Positions 43,846-52,381 of a stretch of 64,000 nt of DNA are shown piece after piece; within the stretch, counting starts at the first letter, position 1; each line of letters starts with the position of its first letter. The notes beneath the pieces were generated by a model. That model was not told the DNA's origin. It worked only from the letters and a program-made list of their open reading frames with translations, and did no database searches. Where the stretch lies: assembly GCA_022072085.1 (NCBI GenBank), contig JAJVII010000014.1:1-64000 (forward strand), in the 5' to 3' direction. A program made the position numbers and the translations under genes. This stretch comes from Phycisphaerae bacterium (GTDB lineage Bacteria > Planctomycetota > Phycisphaerae > JAJVII01).

Positions 43846-44930
43846 TCTCGGTAAGCGATCGGCGAGACCTCGCTGGGCTTGATTTCGCTGCGGCCGCCCC
43901 AGAAGACGTTCGTGTAGCGCACCTCGACACCGGCCTCGGCCAGGTGGCGGTCGATCGCCGCCTTGTGGGCCAGCAGCCAGTCGCGGTCCAGGCCGTGCGC
44001 CACGCCCATCACGTTGACGTGGTTGAACTCCGCTCCGCCCTCGCGCCAGTAGGCGTGCGTCATGATGTGATGCCGCCCGACCTCACGCCCGGCGGCGATC
44101 TCCCGCCCCGGCGGCACGGCCCAGTGGAACAGGGCGTTGTATCGGGTGACCGCCTGCCCGTCCGACAGCTTCTTCACGTGCTCCAGGAACGTGCTGAATC
44201 GGCCGATGACGCCGCGCTCGCCCAGCGACTCGGCCATGCGGCAGAACTCGTCCGGGCCCAAGCCGGCCTGGGCGGCTCGCGGCGGCCAGAGGTCGAGGCC
44301 GATCTCCTCGGGCGCGAACTCGCGCTTCAGCGCCATCAGCACCCGCCACTCCCGCTCGTCCAGCTCGACGACCTGGACGTCGTGCTCGACGGCCGGCTCG
44401 TCCGTGCGGCTGCCCGGCGCCAGCCCGCGCCGCCGGACATGCCCGACGCCGAGGGTGAACAGCCGCTTGGCGGGCATCGGCTTGAACGCGACGCAGCCGG
44501 TGCGCTCGGCCAGGTAGCGGCAGTGCCGCTCGATGGAGTAGGGGCGCGGGACTTTCAACGTCGTCCAGAGCCGGTACTTCGAGCCCGGCGTGTCGCGGTC
44601 GGTGCTGCGGACGACGACGTGGCCGGTGAACGGATCGTTGGCGTGCATCCAGTCGAACGCGGCGTTCAGCCGATCCTCCGGCACGACCCACGCGACCAGC
44701 GCCCCGGGCGCGAGGTTCGTGCTCAGCAGCGTCTGGCGGACGCGGCGGATGGTCCCGGCGGCCAGCATCGCGCGGATGCGCTCGACGACCGTGTCGGCGT
44801 CCACGCCGCTGTCGCGGGCGATCAGCCCGATCGGGTCGCGCGCAAAGCCCGCGACGCGGTCCTCGCTGACGGCCAGGATGCGCTTGTTGACCGGGTCATC
44901 CACGGAAACGGGGAATGCGTCGATGCTCAT
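43803..44930 (-). CDS. Second siroheme decarboxylase-like double-unit protein
   Basis: A 375-residue protein, again two Lrp/AsnC-like units. Unit 1 has RIRAMLAAGTIRRVRQTLLS and SKYRLWTTLKVPR; unit 2 has ESLGERGVIGRFSTFLEHV and AEFNHVNVMGVAHG. It is clearly related to the 42666 protein but divergent, so it may be the partner subunit, a paralogue with another substrate, or a regulator. ATG 44930 lies 7 bases after TATAAT with no Shine-Dalgarno, so it may be leaderless. The last ~12 residues come from the intergenic repeat. Confidence 0.68.
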   Translation of the reverse strand: MSIDAFPVSVDDPVNKRILAVSEDRVAGFARDPIGLIARDSGVDADTVVERIRAMLAAGTIRRVRQTLLSTNLAPGALVAWVVPEDRLNAAFDWMHANDPFTGHVVVRSTDRDTPGSKYRLWTTLKVPRPYSIERHCRYLAERTGCVAFKPMPAKRLFTLGVGHVRRRGLAPGSRTDEPAVEHDVQVVELDEREWRVLMALKREFAPEEIGLDLWPPRAAQAGLGPDEFCRMAESLGERGVIGRFSTFLEHVKKLSDGQAVTRYNALFHWAVPPGREIAAGREVGRHHIMTHAYWREGGAEFNHVNVMGVAHGLDRDWLLAHKAAIDRHLAEAGVEVRYTNVFWGGRSEIKPSEVSPIAYREWAMSNDECRMSNQ

Positions 44931-44942
44931 GGGGTCATTATA
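44930..44942 (-). promoter_or_regulatory. -10 box with leaderless start
   Basis: TATAAT at 44942-44937 (minus strand) is followed after 6 bases by the ATG of the double-unit gene. No clear -35 is seen. Confidence 0.45.
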
Positions 44943-44993
44943 GGCGGGCGGAAGACTGAGGCTGCGTTCCATGCCCGGCTTCGCGCGGTCCGC

Positions 44994-45142
44994 CCCTCTC
45001 CCTTTCAGGGAGAGGGTTGGGGTGAGGGTTCTTCCTACGCAACGGGGGCGTTGCAGTTCGGAAACGTCGCGGCCGACAGCCACCCTCGCCCGATCCCGAC
45101 TGCGTCGGGACCACCCTCTCCCTCGCGTGCGAGGGAGAGGGG
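44994..45142. repeat. CCCTCTCCCT-AGGGAGAGGG elements, two copies
   Basis: Copy 1 (44994-45030) is CCCCTCTCCCTTTCAGGGAG, then AGGGTTGGGGTGAGGG. Copy 2 (45112-45142) is CCCTCTCCCTCGCGTGCGAG followed by GGAGAGGG. The same hairpin recurs at 48883 and 57690. They lie between the 43803 gene and smpB. Confidence 0.8.
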
Positions 45143-45157
45143 AAGGATCGGCGGGCC

Positions 45158-45640
45158 TTAGCGCCTTCGGCGCATGGCCTGCTGGATGTCGCGCTGCTGT
45201 TCGCGCTTCTTCATGTCCTGGCGCTTGTCGTGGAGTTGCTTGCCGCGGACCAGGGCGATTTCGATCTTTACCTTGCCGCGCTTGAAGTAAATCGCCAGCG
45301 GCACGAGCGTGTTGCCCTTCTGCGTGACGCGTTCAGCCAACTGGCGGATTTCCCGCTTGTGCAGGAGCAGCCGCCGCGGGCGGATCGGATCCTGCTTGGA
45401 GACGTCGCCGAACTCGTACGGCTTGATGTGGCAGCCCAGCAGGTAGAGTTCGCCGGCGCGGATGCGGGCGAACGATTCGTCCAGCGACACCTCGCCCAGC
45501 CGCACGCTCTTGACCTCGTTGCCCTTGAGTTCGACGCCGGCTTCCATCGCCTCCAGCACGTGGAAGCGGTGATGTGCCTTGCGGTTCTTGATCGTCGGGC
45601 TGTAGGTCCGGCGCTTCGAGTTGTCCGGCTTCTTGGCCAT
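45158..45640 (-). CDS. smpB: SsrA-binding protein
   Basis: A 160-residue OB-fold protein that delivers tmRNA to stalled ribosomes. NRKAHHRFHVLEAMEAGVEL, LKGNEVKSVRLGEVSL and the C-terminal KRGKVKIEIALVRGKQLHDK are standard SmpB motifs, and the tail is basic. The tmRNA gene itself is not seen nearby. It lies 9 bases downstream of an unknown gene on the same strand. Confidence 0.96.
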   Translation of the reverse strand: MAKKPDNSKRRTYSPTIKNRKAHHRFHVLEAMEAGVELKGNEVKSVRLGEVSLDESFARIRAGELYLLGCHIKPYEFGDVSKQDPIRPRRLLLHKREIRQLAERVTQKGNTLVPLAIYFKRGKVKIEIALVRGKQLHDKRQDMKKREQQRDIQQAMRRRR

Positions 45641-45649
45641 GGGCGTATC

Positions 45650-46138
45650 CTACCGGCCCCCGGCGGCGCGGTCGAGCGCCGCCCCCAGCGACAGCCGATA
45701 GCCGCGCAGCAGGTCGGCCACCGCTTCCCGCCGCGCGTCGCTGCCCAGCCGATCGACCTGGACCTCCGTCAGCCAGCAGAACCCGCCGCCCGCCGGGTCG
45801 CGGGAATGCTCGACGGCGTATTCCCGGTCCACGCCGGCAGCCAGCAGCCCCCGGGCCAGGAACTCGGCCGGTGTGTCGCGGCTGTCCAGGATCGCCTGGC
45901 CGATCGCTTCGTCGGCGTCACGGTCGGGCGTGACCAGGCCGACCCGCCAGCGCGTGCCCGCCGCCTCGCCGCCTGCCGGCTGCACGACGTAGCGAACGCG
46001 GGCGTCGCCGGGCTCGCCGCCGGCCGGGGTCAGGATCAGCCGCGGCGGATCGTCTGCCAGTTCCACGGCCGCGCAGCTACCCGCGGCCCGGGCCCGCTCG
46101 CCCACGTCTTCCAGGAATCGCTCAATCCGACAGTCCAT
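45650..46138 (-). CDS. Unknown small acidic protein
   Basis: A 162-residue protein I do not recognise, from ATG 46138 with CGGAG upstream. No signal peptide, membrane segment or metal motif is evident. RVGLVTPDRDADEAIGQAIL and FCWLTEVQVDRLG suggest a mixed alpha/beta fold. It is probably co-transcribed with smpB. A TACAAT box (46166-46161, minus) lies about 25 bases upstream of the start. Confidence 0.5.
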   Translation of the reverse strand: MDCRIERFLEDVGERARAAGSCAAVELADDPPRLILTPAGGEPGDARVRYVVQPAGGEAAGTRWRVGLVTPDRDADEAIGQAILDSRDTPAEFLARGLLAAGVDREYAVEHSRDPAGGGFCWLTEVQVDRLGSDARREAVADLLRGYRLSLGAALDRAAGGR

Positions 46139-46209
46139 GTTCGCTCCGATTGGGGCGGCCATTGTAGCCGAAATCGCTCCGCGGGGCAGGGTCCGGCTGG
46201 GTCTCGAAG

Positions 46210-46238
46210 TTGACACCGCCGCCCCGGGCCGGTATAAG
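46210..46238 (+). promoter_or_regulatory. tRNA-Gln promoter
   Basis: A perfect TTGACA (46210-46215), 17-base spacer and TATAAG (46233-46238). The tRNA begins 12 bases later. It is the clearest housekeeping promoter in the window. Confidence 0.85.
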
Positions 46239-46250
46239 AACCCATTCCAC

Positions 46251-46321
46251 TGGCCCGTAGTGTAACGGTAACACAACTGACTCTGGATCAGTTATTCCTG
46301 GTTCGAATCCAGGCGGGCCAG
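46251..46321 (+). tRNA. tRNA-Gln (anticodon CTG)
   Basis: The acceptor arms TGGCCCG (46251-46257) and CGGGCCA (46314-46320) pair fully. The anticodon arm ACTGA-CTCTGGA-TCAGT gives anticodon CTG, and the T arm contains GGTTCGAATCC. The U1-A72 pair fits tRNA-Gln. CCA is not encoded. Its Gln charge would probably be made through GatCAB, whose genes are in this window. Confidence 0.93.
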
Positions 46322-46332
46322 GTGGCGACCCC

Positions 46333-46362
46333 GGCCGGCGGCTCCAGACCGCCGGCCTCTTT
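46333..46362 (+). terminator. Terminator after tRNA-Gln
   Basis: GGCCGGCGG-CTCCAGA-CCGCCGGCC followed by TCTTTC, 12 bases after the tRNA. The stem is strong; the T tract is imperfect. Confidence 0.6.
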
Positions 46363-46416
46363 CATTGGCCTGCCGCTTCCCTTGCTTTTCCTCAGACGCA
46401 AATCAACAATTGATAT

Positions 46417-46899
46417 GTGGATGAAGGTGGAGCTATTCTGCGCGTCGCCATCGGCGCCGACCATGGCGGGCTGGCCCTCAAACAGGCCGTCGTCGATCGG
46501 ATCGAGCTGCTGGGCCATTCCGTGCTCGACTTCGGCGCCGGGCGGCTGGACGTCGAGGACGACTATCCCGATTACGCCGTCCGCGTCAGCCGGGCGGTCA
46601 ACGCCGGCGTCGCCGACCGCGGCGTGCTGCTGTGCGGCAGCGGGGTCGGCATGGTGCTGGCGGCCAACCGCATTCCCGGCGTGCGGGCCTGCCTCTGTCA
46701 CGACATCTACTCGGCGTCTCAGGGCGTCAGCGACGACGGGATGAACGTCCTCTGCCTGGGCGGTCGCGTCATCGGCCCGGCGCTGGCCGCCGAACTGGTC
46801 GAGGTCTTCCTGGCGACCCGATTCCGCGACGAGCCGCGTTTTACCCGCCGCCTGGACAAACTGCGGGCCCTGGAAGATCGCCCAGACGCGGGCGCCTGA
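46417..46899 (+). CDS. rpiB: Ribose-5-phosphate isomerase B
   Basis: About 160 residues. RVAIGADHGGLALKQ at the N-terminus and the catalytic-Cys loop RGVLLCGSGVGMVLAANR are diagnostic of RpiB, which interconverts ribose 5-phosphate and ribulose 5-phosphate. The start is uncertain: GTG 46417 gives the full frame, while a GGTGGAG site suggests initiation a few codons later at a non-ATG codon near 46438. It is downstream of the tRNA terminator and convergent with galK. Confidence 0.88.
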   Translation: MDEGGAILRVAIGADHGGLALKQAVVDRIELLGHSVLDFGAGRLDVEDDYPDYAVRVSRAVNAGVADRGVLLCGSGVGMVLAANRIPGVRACLCHDIYSASQGVSDDGMNVLCLGGRVIGPALAAELVEVFLATRFRDEPRFTRRLDKLRALEDRPDAGA

Positions 46900-46913
46900 T
46901 CCCCGACATCCGA

Positions 46914-48077
46914 TTACAGCCGCTGCACGCGGGCGCCGGGGCTGGGCCGGGCGGCGCTGGCCGAGAGCGATCGGCCGAACCGCTCGTGGTAGCTTGCGCC
47001 GACGCGCTCGGCGAAGAAGCCCGCCGCCTCCACTGCCAGCAGGGCGATGCAGCATCCCCCGAAGCCCCCGCCGGTCATGCGGCAGCCATAGACGCCCAGC
47101 GTGTCGTCGCCGGCGGCGACGATGTGGTCCAGCGCGTCGATGCTCACCTCGTAGTCCCGGGCCAGCGAGAGGTGCGAGGAATACATCACTCGGCCGAACA
47201 GGTCGTAGCGTTCCATCCGCAGGTATTCGGCCCCTTCGCGGACACGGGCGATCTCGGTCACCACGTGCCGGGCCCGACGGGTGAGCAGGTCGCCGAGCTT
47301 GCGCTGGCTGGCTTCGATCATGTCCAGCGTCGCGTCGCGCAGGCTGGTCAGCCCGCGGTTGGCTTTGCGGAGGATCGCCAGCGCCCGGTCGCACTCGCTG
47401 CGGCGTTTGGCGTACTCGCCGCTCGCCAGCTCGCGCGGGGCGCAGCTGTCGATGATGAGCCAGCCGACGGCGGCGTGGTCGGCCGGCACGAGTTCGTGCG
47501 TCGCCGAGCGGCAGTCCAGCAGGACGGCCATCCCCTCGGTCCCGAAGACGATGGAGTACTGATCCATCAGCCCGCAGGGCACGCCGGCGTATTCGTGCTC
47601 GGCCTGCTGGCAGAGCCGGGCCAGTTCCAGCGGGGGAAGCGTTGCACCGGCGGCTTCGAGGAACGCCAGCGCCGCCCCGACTTCCAGCGACGCCGAACTG
47701 CTCAGCCCGCCACCCACCGGCAGGTCGCCGTCGATGGTGATGTCCGCGCCGCGCAGCGACAGGCCTCGCCCCAGCAGCAGCGCCGCGACGCCGCGGACGT
47801 AGTTGGACCAGCGCTCCCGGCCGGGCTGATCGACGCCGCCGAGGTCGAAGCGGTCGCCCGCGCCGAACCGCCGGGCGAACAGGTTCACTGCTCCGTCGTC
47901 TCGGGCGCGGACGGCCAGCGTCGTGCCGCGGTCGATGGCCATCGGCATGACCAGCCCGTCGCTGTAGTCCACGTGCTCGCCGATGAGGTTCACGCGGCCG
48001 GGGGAGTGGACCAGCAGGTCCGGTCGTCCGGTGAATTGCTCAGCGAACAGGTCGATCGCCTGTTGTGGGTCAATCAT
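46914..48077 (-). CDS. galK: Galactokinase
   Basis: A 387-residue GHMP kinase. SPGRVNLIGEHVDYSDG near residue 25 is the galactokinase signature, GGGLSSSASLEVGAAL near 125 is the ATP-binding loop, and CRMTGGGFGGCCIALL near the end completes the set. It phosphorylates galactose to galactose 1-phosphate. Other Leloir genes are not in the window. It overlaps the upstream gene by 8 bases. Confidence 0.92.
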   Translation of the reverse strand: MIDPQQAIDLFAEQFTGRPDLLVHSPGRVNLIGEHVDYSDGLVMPMAIDRGTTLAVRARDDGAVNLFARRFGAGDRFDLGGVDQPGRERWSNYVRGVAALLLGRGLSLRGADITIDGDLPVGGGLSSSASLEVGAALAFLEAAGATLPPLELARLCQQAEHEYAGVPCGLMDQYSIVFGTEGMAVLLDCRSATHELVPADHAAVGWLIIDSCAPRELASGEYAKRRSECDRALAILRKANRGLTSLRDATLDMIEASQRKLGDLLTRRARHVVTEIARVREGAEYLRMERYDLFGRVMYSSHLSLARDYEVSIDALDHIVAAGDDTLGVYGCRMTGGGFGGCCIALLAVEAAGFFAERVGASYHERFGRSLSASAARPSPGARVQRL

Positions 48078-48834
48078 CGCCCATCGTCCACCGGATCAGC
48101 CGGGTGAAGAGTTGTGCGTAGTGGTTGCCGACCTCGATTTCGCCGGCGCCGGGGGCGCAGGCTTTCACGCGGGCGTCGCCCCAGTCGACCAGCCCGCCGA
48201 CCCAGTGCGGGGCGACGTCGCTGGCGAAGGCCGCCACCCGCCCGCGGCCGTGTTGCCCGACCACCAGCAGCGGGTCGCGGCCGGCCGGCGCGAAGGTCAC
48301 CTTGTCGCCCGCGACGGCGACTGTGTAGCGCTCGGCCTCCAGCAGCACGCGGGCGTCGGGCCCGGCGACGACGCGGTTGAACCCGCCGACGCCGGGTGGC
48401 TGCTCCAGCGGCAGGCCCGCGAGGATCGCGTGGTCGGCCGACTTCCGCACCAGGCAGGGGGCGAAGCAGTTGACGCGGTCATCGCGGCCGAGCATGCGGA
48501 CGGGCAGGGCGTCGGCCACAGGCGTGCCGGGATACTCGCCGGCGGCGCCGTGGAAGCTCTCCCATCCGCCGATCATCAGCAGGCCCGCGTCGCCGGCCCG
48601 GACGCGCTCGACCAGCCGGGCCAGCTGGCCGGCTGTGAAGTTGAAGTTCTTGACAGGGTAATCGCTGAGGATATACAAGCGATGGCCCGCCCCGGCGGCC
48701 TCGGCGCCGAACGGCTGGTCGCTGGCGACGTAGTCGAACGCCAGTCCGGCGTGGGTCATTAGGCCGGCCAGGTAGGCGGCTGCCCCGTTCAGCGCCGCAT
48801 CGCCGGCATACAGGATGTCGCGGTTCGCGGTCAT
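48070..48834 (-). CDS. Putative glutamine amidotransferase-fold protein (DUF1355-like)
   Basis: A 254-residue protein. The flavodoxin/class I amidotransferase-like pattern includes ILYAGDAALNGAAAYL, LYILSDYPVKNFNF, LLMIGGWESFHG and GRVAAFASDVAPHW. A nucleophilic Cys in an expected elbow is not clear (NCFAPCLVRKS is the only nearby candidate), so it may be non-catalytic. Its close coupling with galK hints at a role in sugar metabolism. The PF07090 assignment is from memory. Confidence 0.65.
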   Translation of the reverse strand: MTANRDILYAGDAALNGAAAYLAGLMTHAGLAFDYVASDQPFGAEAAGAGHRLYILSDYPVKNFNFTAGQLARLVERVRAGDAGLLMIGGWESFHGAAGEYPGTPVADALPVRMLGRDDRVNCFAPCLVRKSADHAILAGLPLEQPPGVGGFNRVVAGPDARVLLEAERYTVAVAGDKVTFAPAGRDPLLVVGQHGRGRVAAFASDVAPHWVGGLVDWGDARVKACAPGAGEIEVGNHYAQLFTRLIRWTMGDD

Positions 48835-48882
48835 GGGGTTAGACGGTAAGAACGGACGGGCGCGCTGTCAAGGGACCGCGGA

Positions 48883-48920
48883 ACCCTCACCCCGCCCCTC
48901 TCCCTGGAAGGGAGAGGGAG
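48883..48920. repeat. CCCTCTCCCT-AGGGAGAGGG element
   Basis: ACCCTCACCCCGCCCCTCTC, then CCTGGAAGGGAGAGGG. The right arm runs directly into GAGGAG and seems to supply the ribosome-binding region of the phosphofructokinase gene. Confidence 0.75.
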
Positions 48921-48931
48921 GAGATCACGAG

Positions 48932-50131
48932 ATGAGCACCGCATTGATCGGGCAGTCCGGCGGGCCGACCAGCGTCATCAACTCCAGCCTGGCCGGTCTG
49001 ATCGACGGCTGCGAAATCTTCACCGACGTCGACCGCGTGCTGGGGATGCGCTGGGGCGTCGAGGGGCTGATGGCCGGCAACCTGGTGGACCTGTCGGCTG
49101 AGCCGGCTGAGAACATCGCCGCCCTGCGCCGCACGCCCAGCTCGGCGCTGGGCAGTTCGCGGCACAAGGTGACCGACGCGGACCTGCCGCGGATCCTCGA
49201 CCGCCTGCGCGAGTTCGACATCGGCTGCCTGTTCATGATCGGCGGCAACGACACGATGGACACGATCCACCGGGTGACGGCCTACGCCGCGGGGCAGGGC
49301 TACGGGCTGGTCGGCGTGGGCGTGCCCAAGACCGTCGACAACGATCTCTACGGCACCGACCACACGCCGGGCTACCCGTCGGCGGCCCGCTACACGGCGC
49401 TGAGCGTGCAGCAGTCGGCGACGCTGGCCCGCGACATGCAGAAGGTGGACCAGTTCGTCATCTACCAGTCGATCGGCCGCGACGCCGGCTGGCTCGCGGC
49501 GGCGTCGGTGATGGGCAAGCTGGACGAGCACGACGGCCCGCACCTGGTCTACATGCCCGAGCGGGTGTTCGACGCCGACCGCTTCCTGGCCGACGTCGAG
49601 TCGGCCCGCAAGGCCCACGGCTTCGTCTCGATCGTCTGCGGCGAGGGGCTCAAGTACGCCGACGGCACGCCGGTCTCCGCGTCGCGCACCACCGACAAGT
49701 TTGCCAACGTCGAATACGGCGCGATGGGCGGCTCGTCGGTCGCGATGCAGCTTCACCGCATGATCAGCGAGCGGTTCGGCTGGCGCGGCGAGTTCCAGAT
49801 CACCGAGTCGCTGCCGATGTGCGCGATCGACCGGGCGTCCCGGCTGGACCTCCAGGAGGCCTACGACTGCGGCCAGGCGGCGGCCAGGCTGGCCGGCGAA
49901 GGCCGCAGCGGCGTCATGGTCACCCTCCAACGCAAGCCCGGCGACGCCTACGAAAGCACGACCGGAACAGCCGAGTTGGCCGACGTCGCCGTCCGGGCCA
50001 AGCCGATGCCCGACGCGTTTATCAATGACGCCGGCAACTTCCCCAGCCGGGCGTTCGTGGAGTACCTCGAACCGCTGATCGGCCCGCTGGCCGACTACGC
50101 CCGGCTGACCTATGCGCCGGCGAAGAAGTGA
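48932..50131 (+). CDS. 6-phosphofructokinase, probably pyrophosphate-dependent
   Basis: A 399-residue PFK-family enzyme. LIGQSGGPTSVINSSLAGLI is the N-terminal loop. At residue ~103 MIGGNDTMDT replaces the ATP-type GGDGS, and near residue 132 PKTVDNDL has the Lys that marks PPi-dependent enzymes (ATP enzymes have PGT). Both features point to reversible PPi-dependent fructose 6-phosphate phosphorylation. GGGAGGAG provides the ribosome-binding site. It leads a sugar gene run with the SIS and ROK genes. Confidence 0.9.
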   Translation: MSTALIGQSGGPTSVINSSLAGLIDGCEIFTDVDRVLGMRWGVEGLMAGNLVDLSAEPAENIAALRRTPSSALGSSRHKVTDADLPRILDRLREFDIGCLFMIGGNDTMDTIHRVTAYAAGQGYGLVGVGVPKTVDNDLYGTDHTPGYPSAARYTALSVQQSATLARDMQKVDQFVIYQSIGRDAGWLAAASVMGKLDEHDGPHLVYMPERVFDADRFLADVESARKAHGFVSIVCGEGLKYADGTPVSASRTTDKFANVEYGAMGGSSVAMQLHRMISERFGWRGEFQITESLPMCAIDRASRLDLQEAYDCGQAAARLAGEGRSGVMVTLQRKPGDAYESTTGTAELADVAVRAKPMPDAFINDAGNFPSRAFVEYLEPLIGPLADYARLTYAPAKK

Positions 50132-50190
50132 TCTCGCCGCTGAGACGCCGAGACGCGGAGCGGGCGGAAGGACAAGGAAGGAAGAGAAAC
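50132..50190. repeat. CCGCTGAGACGCCGAGACG word
   Basis: CGCCGCTGAGACGCCGAGAC followed by purine-rich GGAAGGACAAGGAAGGAAGA. It is the reverse complement of the 2341-2383 word. The purine run provides the ribosome-binding region of the SIS gene. Confidence 0.7.
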
Positions 50191-50193
50191 GAC

Positions 50194-51210
50194 ATGAACA
50201 GGCAGGACGAGAAATACACGCGGTTCGCGCTCTGTCGCGAGATGCTCGACGCGGCCGGGGTCATCGAGCGGTTCAACCCGGGCTGCACCGACGCGGTGAT
50301 CAACCCGATCAAGGGGACCGGGCGGCTGTTCCTGACCGGCGAGGGGTCCAGCCGAATCTTCCCGGCCAAGAACGCAATGCGCAAGGCGATGGCCTGGGGC
50401 ACGGACCTCCAGATTGCCACCGACGGTTCGCGGCAGGCGGCCACCTACGACCTGGCGCGGTGGGTCGTCTTCGCCGCCTCCAACAGCGGGCGGACCAAGG
50501 AGGTCATCGCCCTGCTCAAGAAACTGCTGGCCCAGGAGCGCGATCGCGTCTACGGGCTGACCGCCAACGAGGGCACGCTGCTGGGCGAACTGACCAGCGA
50601 GACCATCGTGCTCACCTGCGGCTGGGAGAACGCCGTCGCCGCGACCAAGAGCGTCGTCGAGCAGGCCCTGGTCTACCAGGCGATCGTCTCGCGGGTGGCC
50701 GGGCACGACATGGAGGCCGACCTGGCCGGCGCCGCCCGGGCCTTCGACAGCGCCCTGACGATGGAACTGGACGACACCCTCGTCGCCCGGGCGGCCCAGG
50801 CGCCGACGATCTACTTCGCCGGGTTCAACGACGGCGTGGCCGAGGAGTTGACGCTCAAGACCAACGAGATCACCCGCCGGAAGAGCGACTACCTCGAAGG
50901 GACCTACGCGGTCCACGGCATCGAGGAGGTCATGGACCCCGCCGACGTAGTCATCGTCGTCGATCCCGTCGAGGCCGAGATGGCCAAGTTCAAGGAGGTC
51001 CTGGTCGACGGCGTTGGGATGACGGTGATCGCGATCGCCGATCGGGAGACGATCTTCCCGACGCTGCGGGTGGCGCCGGCCGGCGAGATGTCGCCGTTCA
51101 TCCACCTGGCGGCCGGCTGGAACCTGCTCGTCGAGATCGGCCTGGAGCTGGGCATCGACCTGGACAAGCCACAGCGGGCGAGGAAGGTCGGCAACGAGTT
51201 CACGGGCTGA
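50194..51210 (+). CDS. SIS-domain sugar isomerase-like protein
   Basis: A 338-residue double SIS-fold protein, starting at ATG 50194. LTGEGSSRIFPAKNAMRKAM, VVFAASNSGRTKEVIAL (phosphosugar-binding Ser/Thr loop) and the final PAGEMSPFIHLAAGWNLLVE resemble the isomerase half of GlmS and AgaS-type proteins. The glutaminase half of GlmS is absent. It may isomerise or deaminate an amino-sugar phosphate or act as a sensor. The frame is open upstream to 50128, through the repeat, but that extension is unlikely. Confidence 0.78.
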   Translation: MNRQDEKYTRFALCREMLDAAGVIERFNPGCTDAVINPIKGTGRLFLTGEGSSRIFPAKNAMRKAMAWGTDLQIATDGSRQAATYDLARWVVFAASNSGRTKEVIALLKKLLAQERDRVYGLTANEGTLLGELTSETIVLTCGWENAVAATKSVVEQALVYQAIVSRVAGHDMEADLAGAARAFDSALTMELDDTLVARAAQAPTIYFAGFNDGVAEELTLKTNEITRRKSDYLEGTYAVHGIEEVMDPADVVIVVDPVEAEMAKFKEVLVDGVGMTVIAIADRETIFPTLRVAPAGEMSPFIHLAAGWNLLVEIGLELGIDLDKPQRARKVGNEFTG

Positions 51211-51214
51211 CGCG

Positions 51215-51305
51215 ATTTGGGATTTCAGATTTTGGATTTTCGATTTGAAGAGAGGACAGGATACGCCTCCTCAAATCTGAAATCGAAAATCTGCAATCTC
51301 CAATT
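51215..51305. repeat. GATTTCAGATTTTGGATTTTCG inverted word repeat
   Basis: GATTTGGGATTTCAGATTTT and TTTTCGATTTG oppose CAAATCTGAAATCGAAAATC and TGCAATCTCC. It lies between the SIS and glucokinase genes and is notably AT-richer than the genome. Confidence 0.8.
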
Positions 51306-51322
51306 CCGCCCCGTCTGCCGGA

Positions 51323-51351
51323 TTGCTCCACCCCTCGCATTTCGCTAACAT
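51323..51351 (+). promoter_or_regulatory. Glucokinase promoter
   Basis: TTGCTC (51323-51328), 17 bases, TAACAT (51346-51351), about 29 bases before the ATG. Confidence 0.45.
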
Positions 51352-51379
51352 GATGCCCCCTTGACTGCGGAGCGCACCG

Positions 51380-52381
51380 ATGGCTGAACGGCTCTACTGT
51401 GGCGTCGATCTGGGCGGCACGAACATCAAGGCCGGCGTCGTCCGCGCCGCCGACCGCTGCCAACTCAGCGAAGTCACCCTCGAAACCGGGCGCGAGTTGC
51501 AGCCGGAGGTCGTCGTCGGCAAGCTCATCGACGCGGCCCGCCAGGCCGTCGCCAAGGCCGGCGCGACCCTGGAGCAGATCACCGGCATCGGAATCGGCTC
51601 GCCCGGCCCGCTCAGCCACAAGCGCGGCGTCGTCTTCCAGATGGCCAACTTCAAGCACTGGCGCCACCAGCCGCTCGTCCAGGCCGTCAGCGAGGCGACG
51701 GGCCGACCGACCACGCTGGAGAACGACGGCAACGCCGCCGCGTGGGGCGAGTTCTGGGCCGGCGCCGGACGCGACGTTGACAGCCTGGTCATGCTCACCC
51801 TGGGCACCGGCGTGGGCGGGGGCATCGTCCTGGACGGGCGACTCATCCGCGGCGGGCGCGAGAACGGCGCCGAGCTGGGCCACATGATCGTGCAGGCCTG
51901 CGGGCGGCCCTGCTCCTGCGGGCAGAGCGGCTGCCTGGAGACCTACGCGTCGGCCTGGAAGCTGTCGCTGAACTTCGTCGAGCAGTTGGCCAACGGCGCC
52001 GAGTCCTCGCTGCGGGCGTCCTGGCAGGCGGGGGCCCAGATCACCAGCAAGCAGATCGCCGAGGCGGCCTCGGCCGGCGACCCGCTGGCCCAGCGCATCT
52101 GGAACGAGGCCTGCCACTACCTGGCCATCGGCTGCGTGAACATCGCCCGCATCTGCAACCCCGATCGCATCCTGCTGGCCGGCGGGCTGATCAACGCCGG
52201 CGAGAAGCTGCTGCTCGAGCCGGTCCGCAGGCAGTTCGCGATCGAGGACTGGAAGCTCGTCTGCGAGGGGATGGAACTGGCGCCCGAGATCCGCTTCGCC
52301 TCGCTGGGCCCCAACGCCGGCGTGATCGGCGCCGCCGGCGCGGTGGAACTGGCCATCGAAGAGGGCACGATAAAGGTGTAG
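51380..52381 (+). CDS. glk: ROK-family glucokinase
   Basis: A 333-residue ROK kinase. VDLGGTNIKAGVV at the N-terminus binds ATP phosphate, ENDGNAAAWGE carries the catalytic Asp, and the ROK zinc motif is CSCGQSGCLETY near residue 180. It would phosphorylate glucose (or a similar hexose) on entry. GGAG precedes ATG 51380. Its stop TAG is part of the next gene's -10 box. Confidence 0.9.
   Translation: MAERLYCGVDLGGTNIKAGVVRAADRCQLSEVTLETGRELQPEVVVGKLIDAARQAVAKAGATLEQITGIGIGSPGPLSHKRGVVFQMANFKHWRHQPLVQAVSEATGRPTTLENDGNAAAWGEFWAGAGRDVDSLVMLTLGTGVGGGIVLDGRLIRGGRENGAELGHMIVQACGRPCSCGQSGCLETYASAWKLSLNFVEQLANGAESSLRASWQAGAQITSKQIAEAASAGDPLAQRIWNEACHYLAIGCVNIARICNPDRILLAGGLINAGEKLLLEPVRRQFAIEDWKLVCEGMELAPEIRFASLGPNAGVIGAAGAVELAIEEGTIKV

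Noticed and set aside
45158-46250. tmRNA gene near smpB
   Set aside because: No tRNA-like ends or tag-coding region found around smpB; the only tRNA fold is tRNA-Gln.
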